Assembly: GCF_018070565.1 (NCBI RefSeq)
Contig: NZ_JAGPXL010000006.1
Coordinates: 62,001-126,000 of the forward strand
Reading direction: 5' to 3'
Source: Streptomyces sp. B93
GTDB taxonomy: Bacteria > Actinomycetota > Actinomycetes > Streptomycetales > Streptomycetaceae
Length of the DNA stretch: 64,000 bases
Part shown: one piece after another, positions 27,943-39,792 of the stretch
How the letters are laid out: each line of letters opens with the position of its first letter
How positions within the stretch are numbered: the stretch's first letter is position 1
Notes under the pieces: generated by a model
Databases searched by the model: none
What the model was told of the DNA's origin: nothing
Seen by the model: the letters and a program-made list of their open reading frames with translations, nothing else
Made by a program: the position numbers and the translations under genes

Positions 27943-29397
27943 TCACGTCAGCCCCAGGGCGGGCATCAGGTAGTAGAAGGCGAACACCGCCGACACCGCG
28001 TACATCGCCACCGGCACCTCACGCCCCCGCCCGGCCACCAGCCGCAGCACGGTGAAGGTGATGAAGCCCATGCCGATGCCGTTGGTGATCGAGTAGGTGA
28101 ACGGCATCATCACCATGGTCACGAAGGCGGGGATGGCGATGGTGTGGTCCGCCCAGTCGATCTCCTTGACGGAACCGGCCAGGATCAGGAAGCCCACCGC
28201 GAGCAGCGCCGGGGTGGCCGCCTGGGACGGGACCATGGTGGCGACCGGCGTCAGGAAGAGGGCCACGGCGAACAGCGCGCCGGTGACGACGTTGGCGAAG
28301 CCGGTGCGGGCACCCTCGCCGACGCCCGCCGTGGACTCGACGAAGGCCGTGGTGGCCGAGGAGGAGCTGGCACCGCCCGCGGCGACCGCGACGCCGTCGA
28401 TGAACAGGACCTTGTTGATGCCCGGCATCTGCCCCTGGGCGTCGGTCAGCTTGGCCTCGTCGCTGACGCCCATGATCGTGCCCATGGCGTCGAAGAAGCA
28501 GGACAGCAGGACGGTGAAGACGAACAGGACCCCGGTCAGCACACCGACCTTGCCGAAGCCGCCGAACAGGCTGACCTCGCCGATCAGGCCGAAGTCGGGG
28601 CTGGCGACCGGGTTGCCGGGCCAGGTCGGGGTGGTCAGGCCCCAGGAGGGCACGTCGGCCACCGCGTTGATGATCATCGCTACGACGGTCATGGCGACGA
28701 TCGAGAGCAGGATCGCGCCGGGCACCTTGCGCACGATCAGCGCCAGCGTCAGCAGCGCGCCGAGGACGAAGATCAGCACCGGCCAGCCGTTGAGGTGACC
28801 GTCGGCGCCGAGCTGGAGCGGGACGGTGGTCTGCGCGGCGTCCGGCATCCGGCTGACGAAGCCGGAGTCGACCAGGCCGATCAGCATGATGAACAGGCCG
28901 ATACCGATGGCGATGGCCTTGCGCAGCCCGTAGGGGACGGCGTTCATGACGCGCTCGCGCAGGCCGGTGGCGACCAGGATCATCACCACGAGACCCGCGA
29001 GGACCACCATGCCCATGGCGTCCGGCCAGGCCATCCGCGGGGCGAGCTGGAGGGCGACGACCGAGTTCACACCCAGACCGGCGGCGAGCGCGATGGGCAC
29101 GTTGCCGATGACACCCATCAGCAGGGTGGTGAACGCCGCTGTCAGAGCCGTGGCCGTGACGAGCTGCCCGTTGTCGAGCTGGTTCCCGTACATGTCCTTC
29201 GCGCTGCCGAGGATGATCGGGTTCAGCACGATGATGTAGGCCATCGCGAAGAAGGTGGCGAAGCCGCCACGCACCTCGCGCCCGAGCGTGCTGCCACGCT
29301 CGGAGATCTTGAAGTAGCGGTCGAGTCCGCCGTGCGCGGGACGACCGCCCGGCTGCTCAGGGGCGGGAACCTTGGCGTCGGTGGCCGAGGTGGACAT
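27943..29397 (-). CDS. NCS2 family purine permease (AzgA-like)
   Basis: A 484-residue membrane protein with 12-14 segments. It matches the AzgA/GhxP branch of nucleobase:cation symporters: GGFATFFAMAYIIVLNP near the N-terminus, GLGVNSVVA in TM3 and SSSATTAFVESTAGVGEGARTG in the signature TM8-10 region. It should import adenine, guanine or hypoxanthine with protons. ATG at 29397, preceded by GAGGTC, is preferred over an ATG four codons upstream. A promoter is visible at 29443-29471. Confidence 0.92.
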   Translation of the reverse strand: MSTSATDAKVPAPEQPGGRPAHGGLDRYFKISERGSTLGREVRGGFATFFAMAYIIVLNPIILGSAKDMYGNQLDNGQLVTATALTAAFTTLLMGVIGNVPIALAAGLGVNSVVALQLAPRMAWPDAMGMVVLAGLVVMILVATGLRERVMNAVPYGLRKAIAIGIGLFIMLIGLVDSGFVSRMPDAAQTTVPLQLGADGHLNGWPVLIFVLGALLTLALIVRKVPGAILLSIVAMTVVAMIINAVADVPSWGLTTPTWPGNPVASPDFGLIGEVSLFGGFGKVGVLTGVLFVFTVLLSCFFDAMGTIMGVSDEAKLTDAQGQMPGINKVLFIDGVAVAAGGASSSSATTAFVESTAGVGEGARTGFANVVTGALFAVALFLTPVATMVPSQAATPALLAVGFLILAGSVKEIDWADHTIAIPAFVTMVMMPFTYSITNGIGMGFITFTVLRLVAGRGREVPVAMYAVSAVFAFYYLMPALGLT

Positions 29398-29442
29398 GCG
29401 GGACCTCAATCTCCGGTGACCCTCCCCCAGGGTCCTTGGAGT

Positions 29443-29471
29443 TTTCTACGAATGAAAGCGGTCAACGACAA
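29443..29471 (-). promoter_or_regulatory. promoter for the NCS2 permease
   Basis: On the minus strand, TTGTCG (29466-29471) and TAGAAA (29443-29448) are separated by 17 bases, a good sigma-70-like (HrdB) match about 45 bases upstream of the start codon, within a locally A/T-rich region. No purine riboswitch fold was recognised in the leader. Confidence 0.55.
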
Positions 29472-29570
29472 ACGGTTTCAGTATGAACATATGAGAGCCC
29501 CGAAGGCACATCTCCGCGCGTAGAAACGGTCGCGATCTGCCTCACACCGACCGCCTCGTAAGCTGTGCCC

Positions 29571-29846
29571 ATGGCGAAGTGGACACCCAAGCACGAGGCG
29601 CCGGAGCCCCTGGAGGGCCCCGTGGTCGCCACCATCACCGGCGGCACCGTCCTCTGGTTCGTCCTCTTCCTGGTCCAGCTCCCCTTCTACGGCTGGTTCG
29701 ACGACCACGGCCACACCTGGTGGCTGTGGACCTGCCTCGCCGGAGGCGGCCTCGGCCTGATCGGCATCTGGTACGTCCGCAAGAGGGACGCCGCCCTCAA
29801 GCGGTCCGCGGCAGCCCCCGGCCCCGACCCCGACCCCGCCACCTGA
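29571..29846 (+). CDS. DUF2530 membrane protein
   Basis: A 91-residue protein with two hydrophobic segments (ITGGTVLWFVLFLVQLPFYG and WTCLAGGGLGLIGIWYV) and a charged C-terminus, typical of DUF2530. TAAGCT at 29559-29564 lies 12 bases before ATG 29571, so a leaderless transcript is likely; a GTG two codons upstream is less likely. Divergent from the NCS2 permease. Function unknown. Confidence 0.87.
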   Translation: MAKWTPKHEAPEPLEGPVVATITGGTVLWFVLFLVQLPFYGWFDDHGHTWWLWTCLAGGGLGLIGIWYVRKRDAALKRSAAAPGPDPDPAT

Positions 29847-29944
29847 GGCGTCGTACAACCACGGCACTACGGCCGTCCTCCCGTGGTCGGATCTTCACCC
29901 CGTTCCAGGGGTGAACGCCCCCGTCCGCACGTACCGTCGAATGC

Positions 29945-32344
<2,400 letters not shown>

Positions 32345-32354
32345 TGGCAGCCGG

Positions 32355-33209
32355 TTACTTCACATCGACGAAGTCACCGGTGGCGTTGACCGCGGAGGTG
32401 CTGGTCAGCCCGGCGAAGGCGTAGCGGTAGTAGCCGTCGGCGGTGGCCTTGACCGTGGTCTTCAGGGCGCCGCCGGTGCCGGAGGTGATGGTCTTCAGGG
32501 TGGTGTAGCTGCCGGTCTTGGTCCGGTACTGGAGCTTCACCGACTGCCCGTTGAGGCCGACGTAGCGGGCGTTCGGCCAGTCGGCGCGGGTCAGCTTGCC
32601 GCTGACCGTGACGGTGGCGCCCTTGGCGACCGGCTCCGGGGAGGCGTTGACCGTCAGCTTCGCCAGCCGCTGCACTTTGTGCTTGGCGTAGAAGTCGGTG
32701 TAGTAGATCTGCTGGTCGTTGGAGAGCACGCCGACGGCCACGTTCCAGTTACCGGCCAGGGAGTTGCTGTACAGGTCGCTGCCCGGGTAGGCGGTGATGG
32801 TCAGCTTGCAGGTCGAGGTGGTGGCGCTGCTGGCGGTGCAGGTGGCGTACTCCTCGTTCGGCGGGAGGTAGCCGTCGATGTTCGTCTCGACGTCGGTGCC
32901 GTGCCACAGGTCTATGTAGGCGTCCTCGATGCCGCTCGCGTGGCTGGCGGTCACGGACACGGTGAAGGTCTTGGCGGCGGTGGCGCCGACGACGACGTTC
33001 TTGCCGGAGTTCACCGTCACCTTGGAGACGGTGGGCAGCGCGGCGGCGGTGCTGAACGCCGAACGGTTGGCGGAGACGCCGAAGCGTTCGGCGGCGCTCG
33101 GCTTGGCCAGGCCGAGGTCGCCCTGCGAGGTGGCCTGCGCGCTCGGCACGGCGAGGGCGGAGAGGGCGAGCGCGCCGGAGACGGCGGCCACGGTGGCGCG
33201 GATACGCAT
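32355..33209 (-). CDS. Secreted Ig-like domain protein
   Basis: A 284-residue protein with a signal peptide (MRIRATVAAVSGALALSALAV, cleavage near AQA-TS) and two beta-rich, Ig-like domains (VTVNSGKNVVVGATAAKTFTV; LTVNASPEPVAKGATVTVSG). One Cys pair, CTASSATTSTC, could form a disulfide in the first domain. Ends 10 bases from the P-type ATPase stop (convergent). No enzyme motif; an extracellular binding or structural role is possible. Confidence 0.83.
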   Translation of the reverse strand: MRIRATVAAVSGALALSALAVPSAQATSQGDLGLAKPSAAERFGVSANRSAFSTAAALPTVSKVTVNSGKNVVVGATAAKTFTVSVTASHASGIEDAYIDLWHGTDVETNIDGYLPPNEEYATCTASSATTSTCKLTITAYPGSDLYSNSLAGNWNVAVGVLSNDQQIYYTDFYAKHKVQRLAKLTVNASPEPVAKGATVTVSGKLTRADWPNARYVGLNGQSVKLQYRTKTGSYTTLKTITSGTGGALKTTVKATADGYYRYAFAGLTSTSAVNATGDFVDVK

Positions 33210-33381
33210 GTGTTTCCCCTTGGAGGAGAAGGCCCCGCCGCCTGCCGGGCCTGCGGCTCACGGAAGCGGCGGCGGGGTTCAAGTGATCGTGGAGCCTGTT
33301 GGCTCGGATGATCAGATCCGCGACGGGCCCGAATGGTTGTACGGGCCGTGAAGAAATCGTGCAGGCCACCGGGGGAGGGGT

Positions 33382-36300
33382 TCAGTCGAACCAGCGGTCC
33401 CGCGCCAGCTCCTCCGTCCGGGACGGGTCCTCCAGCAGTGCCGCCACCTCGAACCGGCGCGGCCACTGCCCCGCCGCCCAGGCGAGACCGGCGGCGACGC
33501 CCTCCAGGGTGGCCGCGTGCAGCACACCGTCGTCGGTGAGCCGCCAGTCGATCTCCACGCCGTCGACGACGAGTTCCTCGTGCTCGACGTACGACGCGGG
33601 CGTACGCGGCCCGAGCAGCACCCGTACCGGCTCCGGTACGTCGTGCTCGGCGCCCTCCGAGTCCACCTGGCCGGTGACGGACTCGCTCAGCCGCCGCACC
33701 TGGAACAGCTCCGCCAGCTCGGCCGCCCGCGACGGCCGTACCGGCAGCAGCGGCACCCCGTCGGTGAAGGGCAGCAGGTCGGGCGAGTCGACGACGACCG
33801 CGTCGGCGGCGTCCACGATCTCCACCCGCCCGTCGACGACGGCCCGCAGCTCCTCCGGCAGGGTCACCTGCTCGGGGTCGAGATCGGCCAGCGCGCCGTA
33901 CAGCCCGTGCAGCTGGGCGGCGGTGACGGTGCGCTCGGGATCGGCGAGCCGGTCGAGCAGTTCGGCGGCTCCCCCGGGCTCGTCCAGCAGCGCGGCGACG
34001 GACGTCCGCACGCCCAGCGCCCGCAGCACCTGCTCGTCGTCGAAGCCGGTCGCGTCGGCCTCGTCGTACAGGCCCCTCAGCAGCGGGTCGCCGCCGGCGG
34101 CGAGGAGTCCGGCCGGACGGCGGCCGTCGAGCACCGGGTGCCCGCGCAGCCACCACGCCGTGTAGGGCCGTACGACCTCATGGGTGCCGTCGGGCAGCAG
34201 GACCCGCACGGGCTGCACGATCGCGTCCCGCAGCGGCGGTTTGGACAGCAGGGACAGGGCCCGCGCCCACTGGTCGTCGGCGACGAGTTCGAGATCGCGT
34301 ACGGCGGTCAGCTCGGTGGCGACGGGCGGCACCGGGCTGTCGGGGAAGCGGTCGAGGATGTCCTCGCACCACACGTCCACGGCGTCCAGCAGCCCCGGAT
34401 CGTCGGGCTCGGGGAAGTCACCCTCGCGGGGGTCGAGTTCGTCCGGGTCGAGCACCACGTCCGTGGCCCGCACCAGCGCGAAGTCGGCGAGGACCCCGCA
34501 CGCGGCGAGCGGCTGCACCCCCCACTTCCGGGCCAGCTCGCCGTCCACGGCGGGCAGTTCGTCGGGCCGGACGACCTCGGCGAAGGGGCTCCCGGGGAAC
34601 ACCAGCTCGGCGGCGGGCGCCAGTTCACCGTCCTCGTCCGTCAGCGCCAGAGCGCCCAGCCAGGGCTCCTCACCGGCTTCCAGTCCGGCGTCGCGGACCA
34701 ACGCCAGCACGGCGTCGGCGAGTTCCTCGGCGTCCGGGGTGTCCTCGTCCCAGGCGCCGCCGTCCTCGTCGAGGGAGGCGGCGACGGCGGCCCGCACCTG
34801 CGGGGTGGTGAGCACGGCGCGGGGCGTGGCGGGCAGCGCGCCCAGCTTCTCCAGGATCGGGTGGGCGGCGTCCGCGTGGGCGACCTTGAGCCCGAGCCGG
34901 GCCAGCAGTTCGGCGTCGACGCGGGCGGCGTCGGCGGTCGGCAGCAGCACCTGCCGGGGCCCGATGGTGGTGCGCCCGTCGGCGAGGGGCACGGGCAGCC
35001 CGGACAGCCGGTCCGGGTCGACCCCGGCGAGACTGTCGTACAGCCGCCGCCACCAGCCCGGCGCCTTCTCCAGCCCCGCGAGCCGGTCGATCGCGTCGGT
35101 CAGCGGCACCCGGGCGACCCCGAGCGTCCGCAGCTCCACGCGCCGTTCGAGCCCCGCGGGCAGCAGCGTCGGCAGCACCTCGGCGAGGACCCGTACGGTC
35201 TCCGCTCCCGCGCCCTCGACGATCTCGGCGTCCCGGGGCCGCAGGGCCTCCGGAAGGTCACCGTCCGGCTCGGCGGCGGGCGGCAGGAAGGAGGTCCGCG
35301 GCAGCCGCGCCAGCACCGCCTGCCGCAGCGCGCCGTCCAGCGCGCCCTTGCCGAGCGGCCCGGGGACGAGGCCGATGATCCCCTCCCCGACCGGCCGCCA
35401 CTGGGCGAGGAGTTCGGTGTACGCGTCCGCCGCCCGCTCCACCAGGAAGTCGGTCAGCGGTCCGGGCGCGGTGTGCCGCCGGGTGCTGTCCAGCGGGAAC
35501 GAGGCGATGAGCAGCGCGGGCACGCCGAGCGGCTCGTCGCTCGGGGTCGGCGCGTGCACGACGGGACTGGTCCGGGGCCGCTCGGGGGCGCCCCCGTCAT
35601 CCACGGGCACGGCCCAGGTGACCGACCAGTGCGGGCGCAGCCGCTCCTCGACCGGCCGGTCGGCGAGCAGTTCCGGCGCCAGCTGTCCGGACGCCGACGC
35701 CGTACGCCACCGGGTCGTGCCGTCCCGGTCGTCGGCGACGACGGTCAGGGCGTCCTCGGTGCGGCGGCTCAGGGTGCGGACGGTGTCTCCGGTCTCGACG
35801 ACGACCTCGGCCAGTCCGGGCAGGGCGAGCAGCAGGGCGTCGTCGACGGAGTTCAGCAGCCGCTCGGCGAGATCGGCGGCGGCCGGGTCGCGCAACGGCA
35901 GGATGACGGCCGTGTCGTACGGGTCGGGGGCGGTGCCCTCGGCGGCGTACGGCAGCCGCAGCAGGGGCACGTGCCCGTCCCGGCGGCGGATCTCGTCCCC
36001 GAGCCCGGGGCTGCGCTCGGCGGTCCGCGCGGCCAGGTCACGGGCCTCGGCGAGGGACCAGCGGACCCCGCCGTGCCTGCCGACGACGGCCGGTTCGTCG
36101 GTGACCGCGAGCACGGCGGCGAACCCGACACCGAACCGGCCGACCGTGGCGGCGGCGTCCCGCTTGGCGGAGGCGCGCAGGGTGGCCAGGGACTCCACGC
36201 CGGGCGCGTCGAGCGGGGCGCCGGTGTTGGCGGCGACGAGCACGCCGTCCCGGAGGGTGAGCCGGAGCCGGCCGGGCACCCCGGCCCGCGCGGCGGCGTC

Positions 36301-36489
36301 GGCGGCGTTCTGCGCCAGCTCCACGACGAGGCGGTCCCGGTAGCCGCCGAGGACGAGATCCTCCTCGGCGTTGGCGTCCTCCCGGAACCGGGCGGGGCTG
36401 GTGGCCCAGGCGTCGAGCACGCCACGCCTGATACGGGCGGTCCCGAAGGGGTCCGCGCCCTCTGCTGCGGGCCGCACGAACTTGCTCAC
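33382..36489 (-). CDS. Large HATPase protein (sacsin N-terminal ATP-binding-like)
   Basis: A 1035-residue cytoplasmic protein. Its first ~250 residues form an HSP90/sacsin-like GHKL ATP-binding domain: VELAQNAADAAARAG (N-box), VGRFGVGFAAVLAV (G-loop) and a DGVLVAANTGAPLD strand with the Asp-Asn ligand. The rest is long, acidic and without known domains. GTG at 36489 follows GGAGAG and is the likely start. Such proteins are conserved in Streptomyces but uncharacterised; a chaperone-like role is an inference from the ATPase fold. Same strand as the DUF3027 gene, 103 bases downstream of it. Confidence 0.88.
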   Translation of the reverse strand: MSKFVRPAAEGADPFGTARIRRGVLDAWATSPARFREDANAEEDLVLGGYRDRLVVELAQNAADAAARAGVPGRLRLTLRDGVLVAANTGAPLDAPGVESLATLRASAKRDAAATVGRFGVGFAAVLAVTDEPAVVGRHGGVRWSLAEARDLAARTAERSPGLGDEIRRRDGHVPLLRLPYAAEGTAPDPYDTAVILPLRDPAAADLAERLLNSVDDALLLALPGLAEVVVETGDTVRTLSRRTEDALTVVADDRDGTTRWRTASASGQLAPELLADRPVEERLRPHWSVTWAVPVDDGGAPERPRTSPVVHAPTPSDEPLGVPALLIASFPLDSTRRHTAPGPLTDFLVERAADAYTELLAQWRPVGEGIIGLVPGPLGKGALDGALRQAVLARLPRTSFLPPAAEPDGDLPEALRPRDAEIVEGAGAETVRVLAEVLPTLLPAGLERRVELRTLGVARVPLTDAIDRLAGLEKAPGWWRRLYDSLAGVDPDRLSGLPVPLADGRTTIGPRQVLLPTADAARVDAELLARLGLKVAHADAAHPILEKLGALPATPRAVLTTPQVRAAVAASLDEDGGAWDEDTPDAEELADAVLALVRDAGLEAGEEPWLGALALTDEDGELAPAAELVFPGSPFAEVVRPDELPAVDGELARKWGVQPLAACGVLADFALVRATDVVLDPDELDPREGDFPEPDDPGLLDAVDVWCEDILDRFPDSPVPPVATELTAVRDLELVADDQWARALSLLSKPPLRDAIVQPVRVLLPDGTHEVVRPYTAWWLRGHPVLDGRRPAGLLAAGGDPLLRGLYDEADATGFDDEQVLRALGVRTSVAALLDEPGGAAELLDRLADPERTVTAAQLHGLYGALADLDPEQVTLPEELRAVVDGRVEIVDAADAVVVDSPDLLPFTDGVPLLPVRPSRAAELAELFQVRRLSESVTGQVDSEGAEHDVPEPVRVLLGPRTPASYVEHEELVVDGVEIDWRLTDDGVLHAATLEGVAAGLAWAAGQWPRRFEVAALLEDPSRTEELARDRWFD

Positions 36490-36592
36490 GTCCACTCTCC
36501 TCGTCGGCGTGAGCACGAAGGTACCGGAGCGCCGGACCACCTCATGCCGGGGCGGGGTGGGCTCAGCCAACCGGATCGCGACCCCCAGAGGC

Positions 36593-37522
36593 CTAGGAGT
36601 GCCCCAGCTCGGCGGTGTCCTCGTCGGCCGCCAGCTCCGGCACCGACCCCGAGTCCCGCGAGGGGCGCAGCGGGAACGGGTCCACCCGGGTCTCGTCGAT
36701 GACCGGCGGCGGGGGCACCGGCGGCTTGGGCATGACGGCGGCCTCGGAGTGGCCTCCGCACCCGTAGGCGAGGGAGACGACGCGGCCGTCGGCCGGGGAG
36801 AACTCGTTGGCGCAGACGCCGAAGGCCTGCCCGAGGGAGCCGCCGAGGGAGACGAGGAAGCCACAGCTGACGCAGGACGCGGGGGCGGCCTGGGCCATCT
36901 GGGTCTTGGGTCCGTAGGACTCCTCCCAGCGGTCGGCGGCGACATGGAGGCCGTACCGGGACAGGACCCGGGCGCGGCGCATGCCGAGTTCCTCGGCGAC
37001 GGCGGCGATGGAGCCGCGGGTGGGCGCCATGGGGAGGCTGGCGGGCGGCCCCTCGGTCACCTCGGCGTCCTCGGCCTCCACCAGGTCGGCCATGTCCTGG
37101 GAGACGGGCGCGTTCGGCGGGGGTTCCTCCTCGCCGGAGAAGCCGGGTTCGAGGCGGAGGTCCTCGGCGTCGGTGGGCAGGAGGTCGCCGGGGCCCATGT
37201 CGCCGGGGCGGAGGCGTTCGCTCCAGGGCACCCACTCGGGGGCGAGGAGGGCGTCGGGGCCGGGCAGCAGGACGACCTCGTCCAGCGTGACGATCTTCGC
37301 GCGGGAGGCGCGGGCCACGGTCGCCGCCCAGCGCCAGCCGCGGTAGCCCAGTTCCTTGCACTCGAAGAAGTGCGTGACCACGCGGTCGCCCTCGGAGACC
37401 AGCCCCACGTGTTCACCGACGACGCCGGGCGCGGCCGCCTCCTCGGCTGCGGCGCGGGCGAGGTCGACGGCCTCGGCGCACAGGCGGTCGGGGGTGCGGC
37501 TTCGCGTTGTCGCTGCGCTCAC
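36593..37522 (-). CDS. DUF3027 protein with zinc-binding cysteines
   Basis: A 309-residue DUF3027 protein. ASCVSCGFLVSLGG, FGVCANEFS and YGCGGHSE give four cysteines and a histidine in a zinc-site-like arrangement near residues 215-260. The N-terminal domain (GLVSEGDRVVTHFFECKELGYRG) is typical of the family. The start is GTG 37522. No catalytic role is known. It is followed on the same strand by the sacsin-type ATPase gene. Confidence 0.87.
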   Translation of the reverse strand: MSAATTRSRTPDRLCAEAVDLARAAAEEAAAPGVVGEHVGLVSEGDRVVTHFFECKELGYRGWRWAATVARASRAKIVTLDEVVLLPGPDALLAPEWVPWSERLRPGDMGPGDLLPTDAEDLRLEPGFSGEEEPPPNAPVSQDMADLVEAEDAEVTEGPPASLPMAPTRGSIAAVAEELGMRRARVLSRYGLHVAADRWEESYGPKTQMAQAAPASCVSCGFLVSLGGSLGQAFGVCANEFSPADGRVVSLAYGCGGHSEAAVMPKPPVPPPPVIDETRVDPFPLRPSRDSGSVPELAADEDTAELGHS

Positions 37523-37825
37523 AGGTATCGCTTCTCTCCTACGCCGTCTCTCGGGTGCGCCTGCCTGAAGGCGGCGGGGCGGACGGAGCGGACCGGGGGA
37601 CCGCGTCGACGTCCACGCGCCATCGCACTACGAGCGCACCTGACACCATCCATTCTGCGGGATGGCCGAGATACGCACGCTACCTGTTCGTGGGCGCTTG
37701 GCCTACACCGACGGGACGGATCGCCGCCCGACGGTGATCTTTGACCCCCGTCTCTCTTCCGTGAAGTGCGGGCCATACGCGCCGTACACGCACTACACAC
37801 CCCTTTCTCGGGGCACTATGGCGGG
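37523..37825. other. 303-bp divergent intergenic region
   Basis: Lies between the divergent DUF3027 and MFS genes and must hold both promoters. A TTGACC hexamer at 37741-37746 is a possible -35 element but has no good -10 partner at 17-18 bases. No open frame with a ribosome-binding site, hairpin or RNA gene was recognised. Confidence 0.5.
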
Positions 37826-39253
37826 GTGGCAGCCGCGAAGTCATCCGACGGTGCCACCGGCATCGGTGGCGGCATCGGCGGTAAGAGCGCAGGTGGCGGA
37901 CGTACCCGGTTCCCCGGGTCGCTCCGCTCGGTCGGCCGTGCCCTGCACTTCCCGGTGACGGGCACCGCCCGCGGCATCCGCAGGGCCACCCATGCGCACG
38001 GCGCGGGCGAGTCGGGCCTCGGCAAGCTGATCGAACTGCACGCGGTGAACGGCGCGGGCGACGTGATGATCACGGTCGCGCTCGCCTCCACCGTCTTCTT
38101 CTCCGTGCCGACGGACGAGGCGCGTGGCCGGGTGGCGCTGTACCTGGCGATCACGATGCTGCCGTTCACCCTCCTCGCGCCGGTGATCGGCCCGCTCCTG
38201 GACCGCCTCCCGCACGGGCGCCGGGCGGCGATGGCGGGGGCGATGCTCGCGCGGGCACTGCTGGCCCTGGTGCTGTCGGGGGCGGTGATCAGCGGCAGCA
38301 TCGAGCTGTACCCGGCCGCGCTGGGCGTTCTGGTGGCCTCCAAGGCGTACGGGGTCGTCCGCAGCGCGGTCGTGCCCCGACTGCTGCCCAAGGGCTTCTC
38401 CCTGGTCAAGGCGAACTCCCGGGTCACCCTCGGCGGTCTGCTGGCCACGGGTGTCGCGGCGCCCATCGGCGCGGGCCTCCAGGCGGTCGGCCCCCGCTGG
38501 CCGCTCTACGGCGCCTTCGTGATCTTCGTCGCGGGCATGTTCCTCTCCTTCTCGCTGCCGCCGAAGGTCGACTCGGCCAAGGGCGAGGACACCGCCCTGC
38601 TCGCGGCGGACGAGGAGCATCTGCACGGCCCGCACCTGAAGCCGGTGAAGCGTCCCGGCCTGCGCACGGTCGGCATCGGGGTCACCCACGCGCTCGGCGC
38701 CAACGCCGCGATCCGCTGTCTGGCCGGTTTCCTGATCTTCTTCCTGGCCTTCCTGCTGCGCGAGCATCCGCTGTCGGGGCAGAGCGCGGCCGTGTCCCTG
38801 GGCCTGGTGGCGGTCGCGGCGGGCACCGGCAACGCGCTCGGCACGGCGGTCGGCGCCTGGCTGCGGTCCCGGGCGCCGGAGATCATCATCGTGACGGTGG
38901 TCGCGATCGAGGCGACCGCCGCGATCACGGCGGCAGTGTTCTTCAGCGCGTTCCTGGTGGCCTGTCTGGCGGCCCTGGCCGGTTTCTCCCAGGCCCTCGC
39001 CAAACTCTCGCTGGACGCGCTGATCCAGCGGGACGTCCCCGAACTCGTCCGCACCTCGGCGTTCGCCCGCTCCGAGACGCTGCTCCAGATGTCCTGGGTG
39101 GTCGGCGGCGCCATCGGCATCGCCCTGCCCCTGAACGGCACCTTCGGCCTGTCGGTGGGCGCCGCGATCGTCGCCGCCGGCTGGCTGGCCACCGTACGGG
39201 GGCTGCTCACCTCGGCACACCGCGGCGGACCGGCCCGTCCCCGCGTGGCGTAA
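37826..39253 (+). CDS. MFS-type membrane protein
   Basis: A 475-residue protein. After a Gly-rich, basic N-terminus of about 55 residues come about 12 membrane segments. LLDRLPHGRRAAM is the motif-A-like loop, and a hydrophilic stretch (PPKVDSAKGEDTALLAADEEHLHG) divides the two halves. GTG 37826 is chosen because the frame upstream lacks a better start. Substrate unknown. A DUF2771 lipoprotein gene follows. Confidence 0.87.
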   Translation: MAAAKSSDGATGIGGGIGGKSAGGGRTRFPGSLRSVGRALHFPVTGTARGIRRATHAHGAGESGLGKLIELHAVNGAGDVMITVALASTVFFSVPTDEARGRVALYLAITMLPFTLLAPVIGPLLDRLPHGRRAAMAGAMLARALLALVLSGAVISGSIELYPAALGVLVASKAYGVVRSAVVPRLLPKGFSLVKANSRVTLGGLLATGVAAPIGAGLQAVGPRWPLYGAFVIFVAGMFLSFSLPPKVDSAKGEDTALLAADEEHLHGPHLKPVKRPGLRTVGIGVTHALGANAAIRCLAGFLIFFLAFLLREHPLSGQSAAVSLGLVAVAAGTGNALGTAVGAWLRSRAPEIIIVTVVAIEATAAITAAVFFSAFLVACLAALAGFSQALAKLSLDALIQRDVPELVRTSAFARSETLLQMSWVVGGAIGIALPLNGTFGLSVGAAIVAAGWLATVRGLLTSAHRGGPARPRVA

Positions 39254-39315
39254 CGCACGCCCCGCCCCGCACCCCGCATGGGGACCGGGCCGCGACCGCC
39301 CGATAGCCTTCGGCC

Positions 39316-39792
39316 ATGACCACGCAATCCGCTGCTGTGCGACGCCGCCGCGCCGTCGCCGCCGCCGGCGCCGTATCCGCCGGACTGCTCGTCCTGTCGG
39401 CCTGCGACAAGCCGACGCCGATGTCGACGATCACCGTCGGATCGGACTCGGTCAGCTCCGAGGCGACCTGCTACAACGACGGTGACGCCCTGAAGACCGC
39501 GGACCTCACCAAGTGCCTGCGGGACGAGGACATCGACTCGATCACGGTCGACGTCGACGAGACCGTGCGCTTCGGCGTCGACCCGGAGATCGCGGACGAG
39601 GGCTGGACGATCCTGATGAACGGTCAGCCGCTGCTCGCCGAGCCCCTCAAGAAGACGTACACGACGATCCCGGGCAGCGTGTTCTTCAACGCGCAGTACG
39701 GCGCGCAGGGCGACTCCACCCTCGTCTCCATCAAGGAAGGCGAGAAGGAGACCACCGGTCTGTGGTCGTTCAAGCTCAAGAAGGACGACTGA
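39316..39792 (+). CDS. DUF2771 lipoprotein
   Basis: A 158-residue protein with a lipoprotein signal: basic N-terminus (RRRRAVAAAGAV), hydrophobic core and lipobox LSAC (Cys30). The exported part matches DUF2771 (VRFGVDPEIADEGWTILMNG). Lipid anchoring to the outer face of the membrane is expected. TAGCCT at 39304-39309 is 12 bases before the ATG, consistent with a leaderless transcript. The stop overlaps the start region of mqnB, so the two may be co-transcribed. Confidence 0.87.
   Translation: MTTQSAAVRRRRAVAAAGAVSAGLLVLSACDKPTPMSTITVGSDSVSSEATCYNDGDALKTADLTKCLRDEDIDSITVDVDETVRFGVDPEIADEGWTILMNGQPLLAEPLKKTYTTIPGSVFFNAQYGAQGDSTLVSIKEGEKETTGLWSFKLKKDD

Noticed and set aside
29398..29570. Purine riboswitch before the NCS2 permease
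   Set aside because: No conserved three-way junction sequence could be recognised; only a promoter is visible.
33517..36702. Very long rightward open frames opposite the sacsin-type ATPase
   Set aside because: The minus-strand frame has a clear ATP-binding domain and start; the plus-strand frames are low-complexity shadows caused by high G/C.
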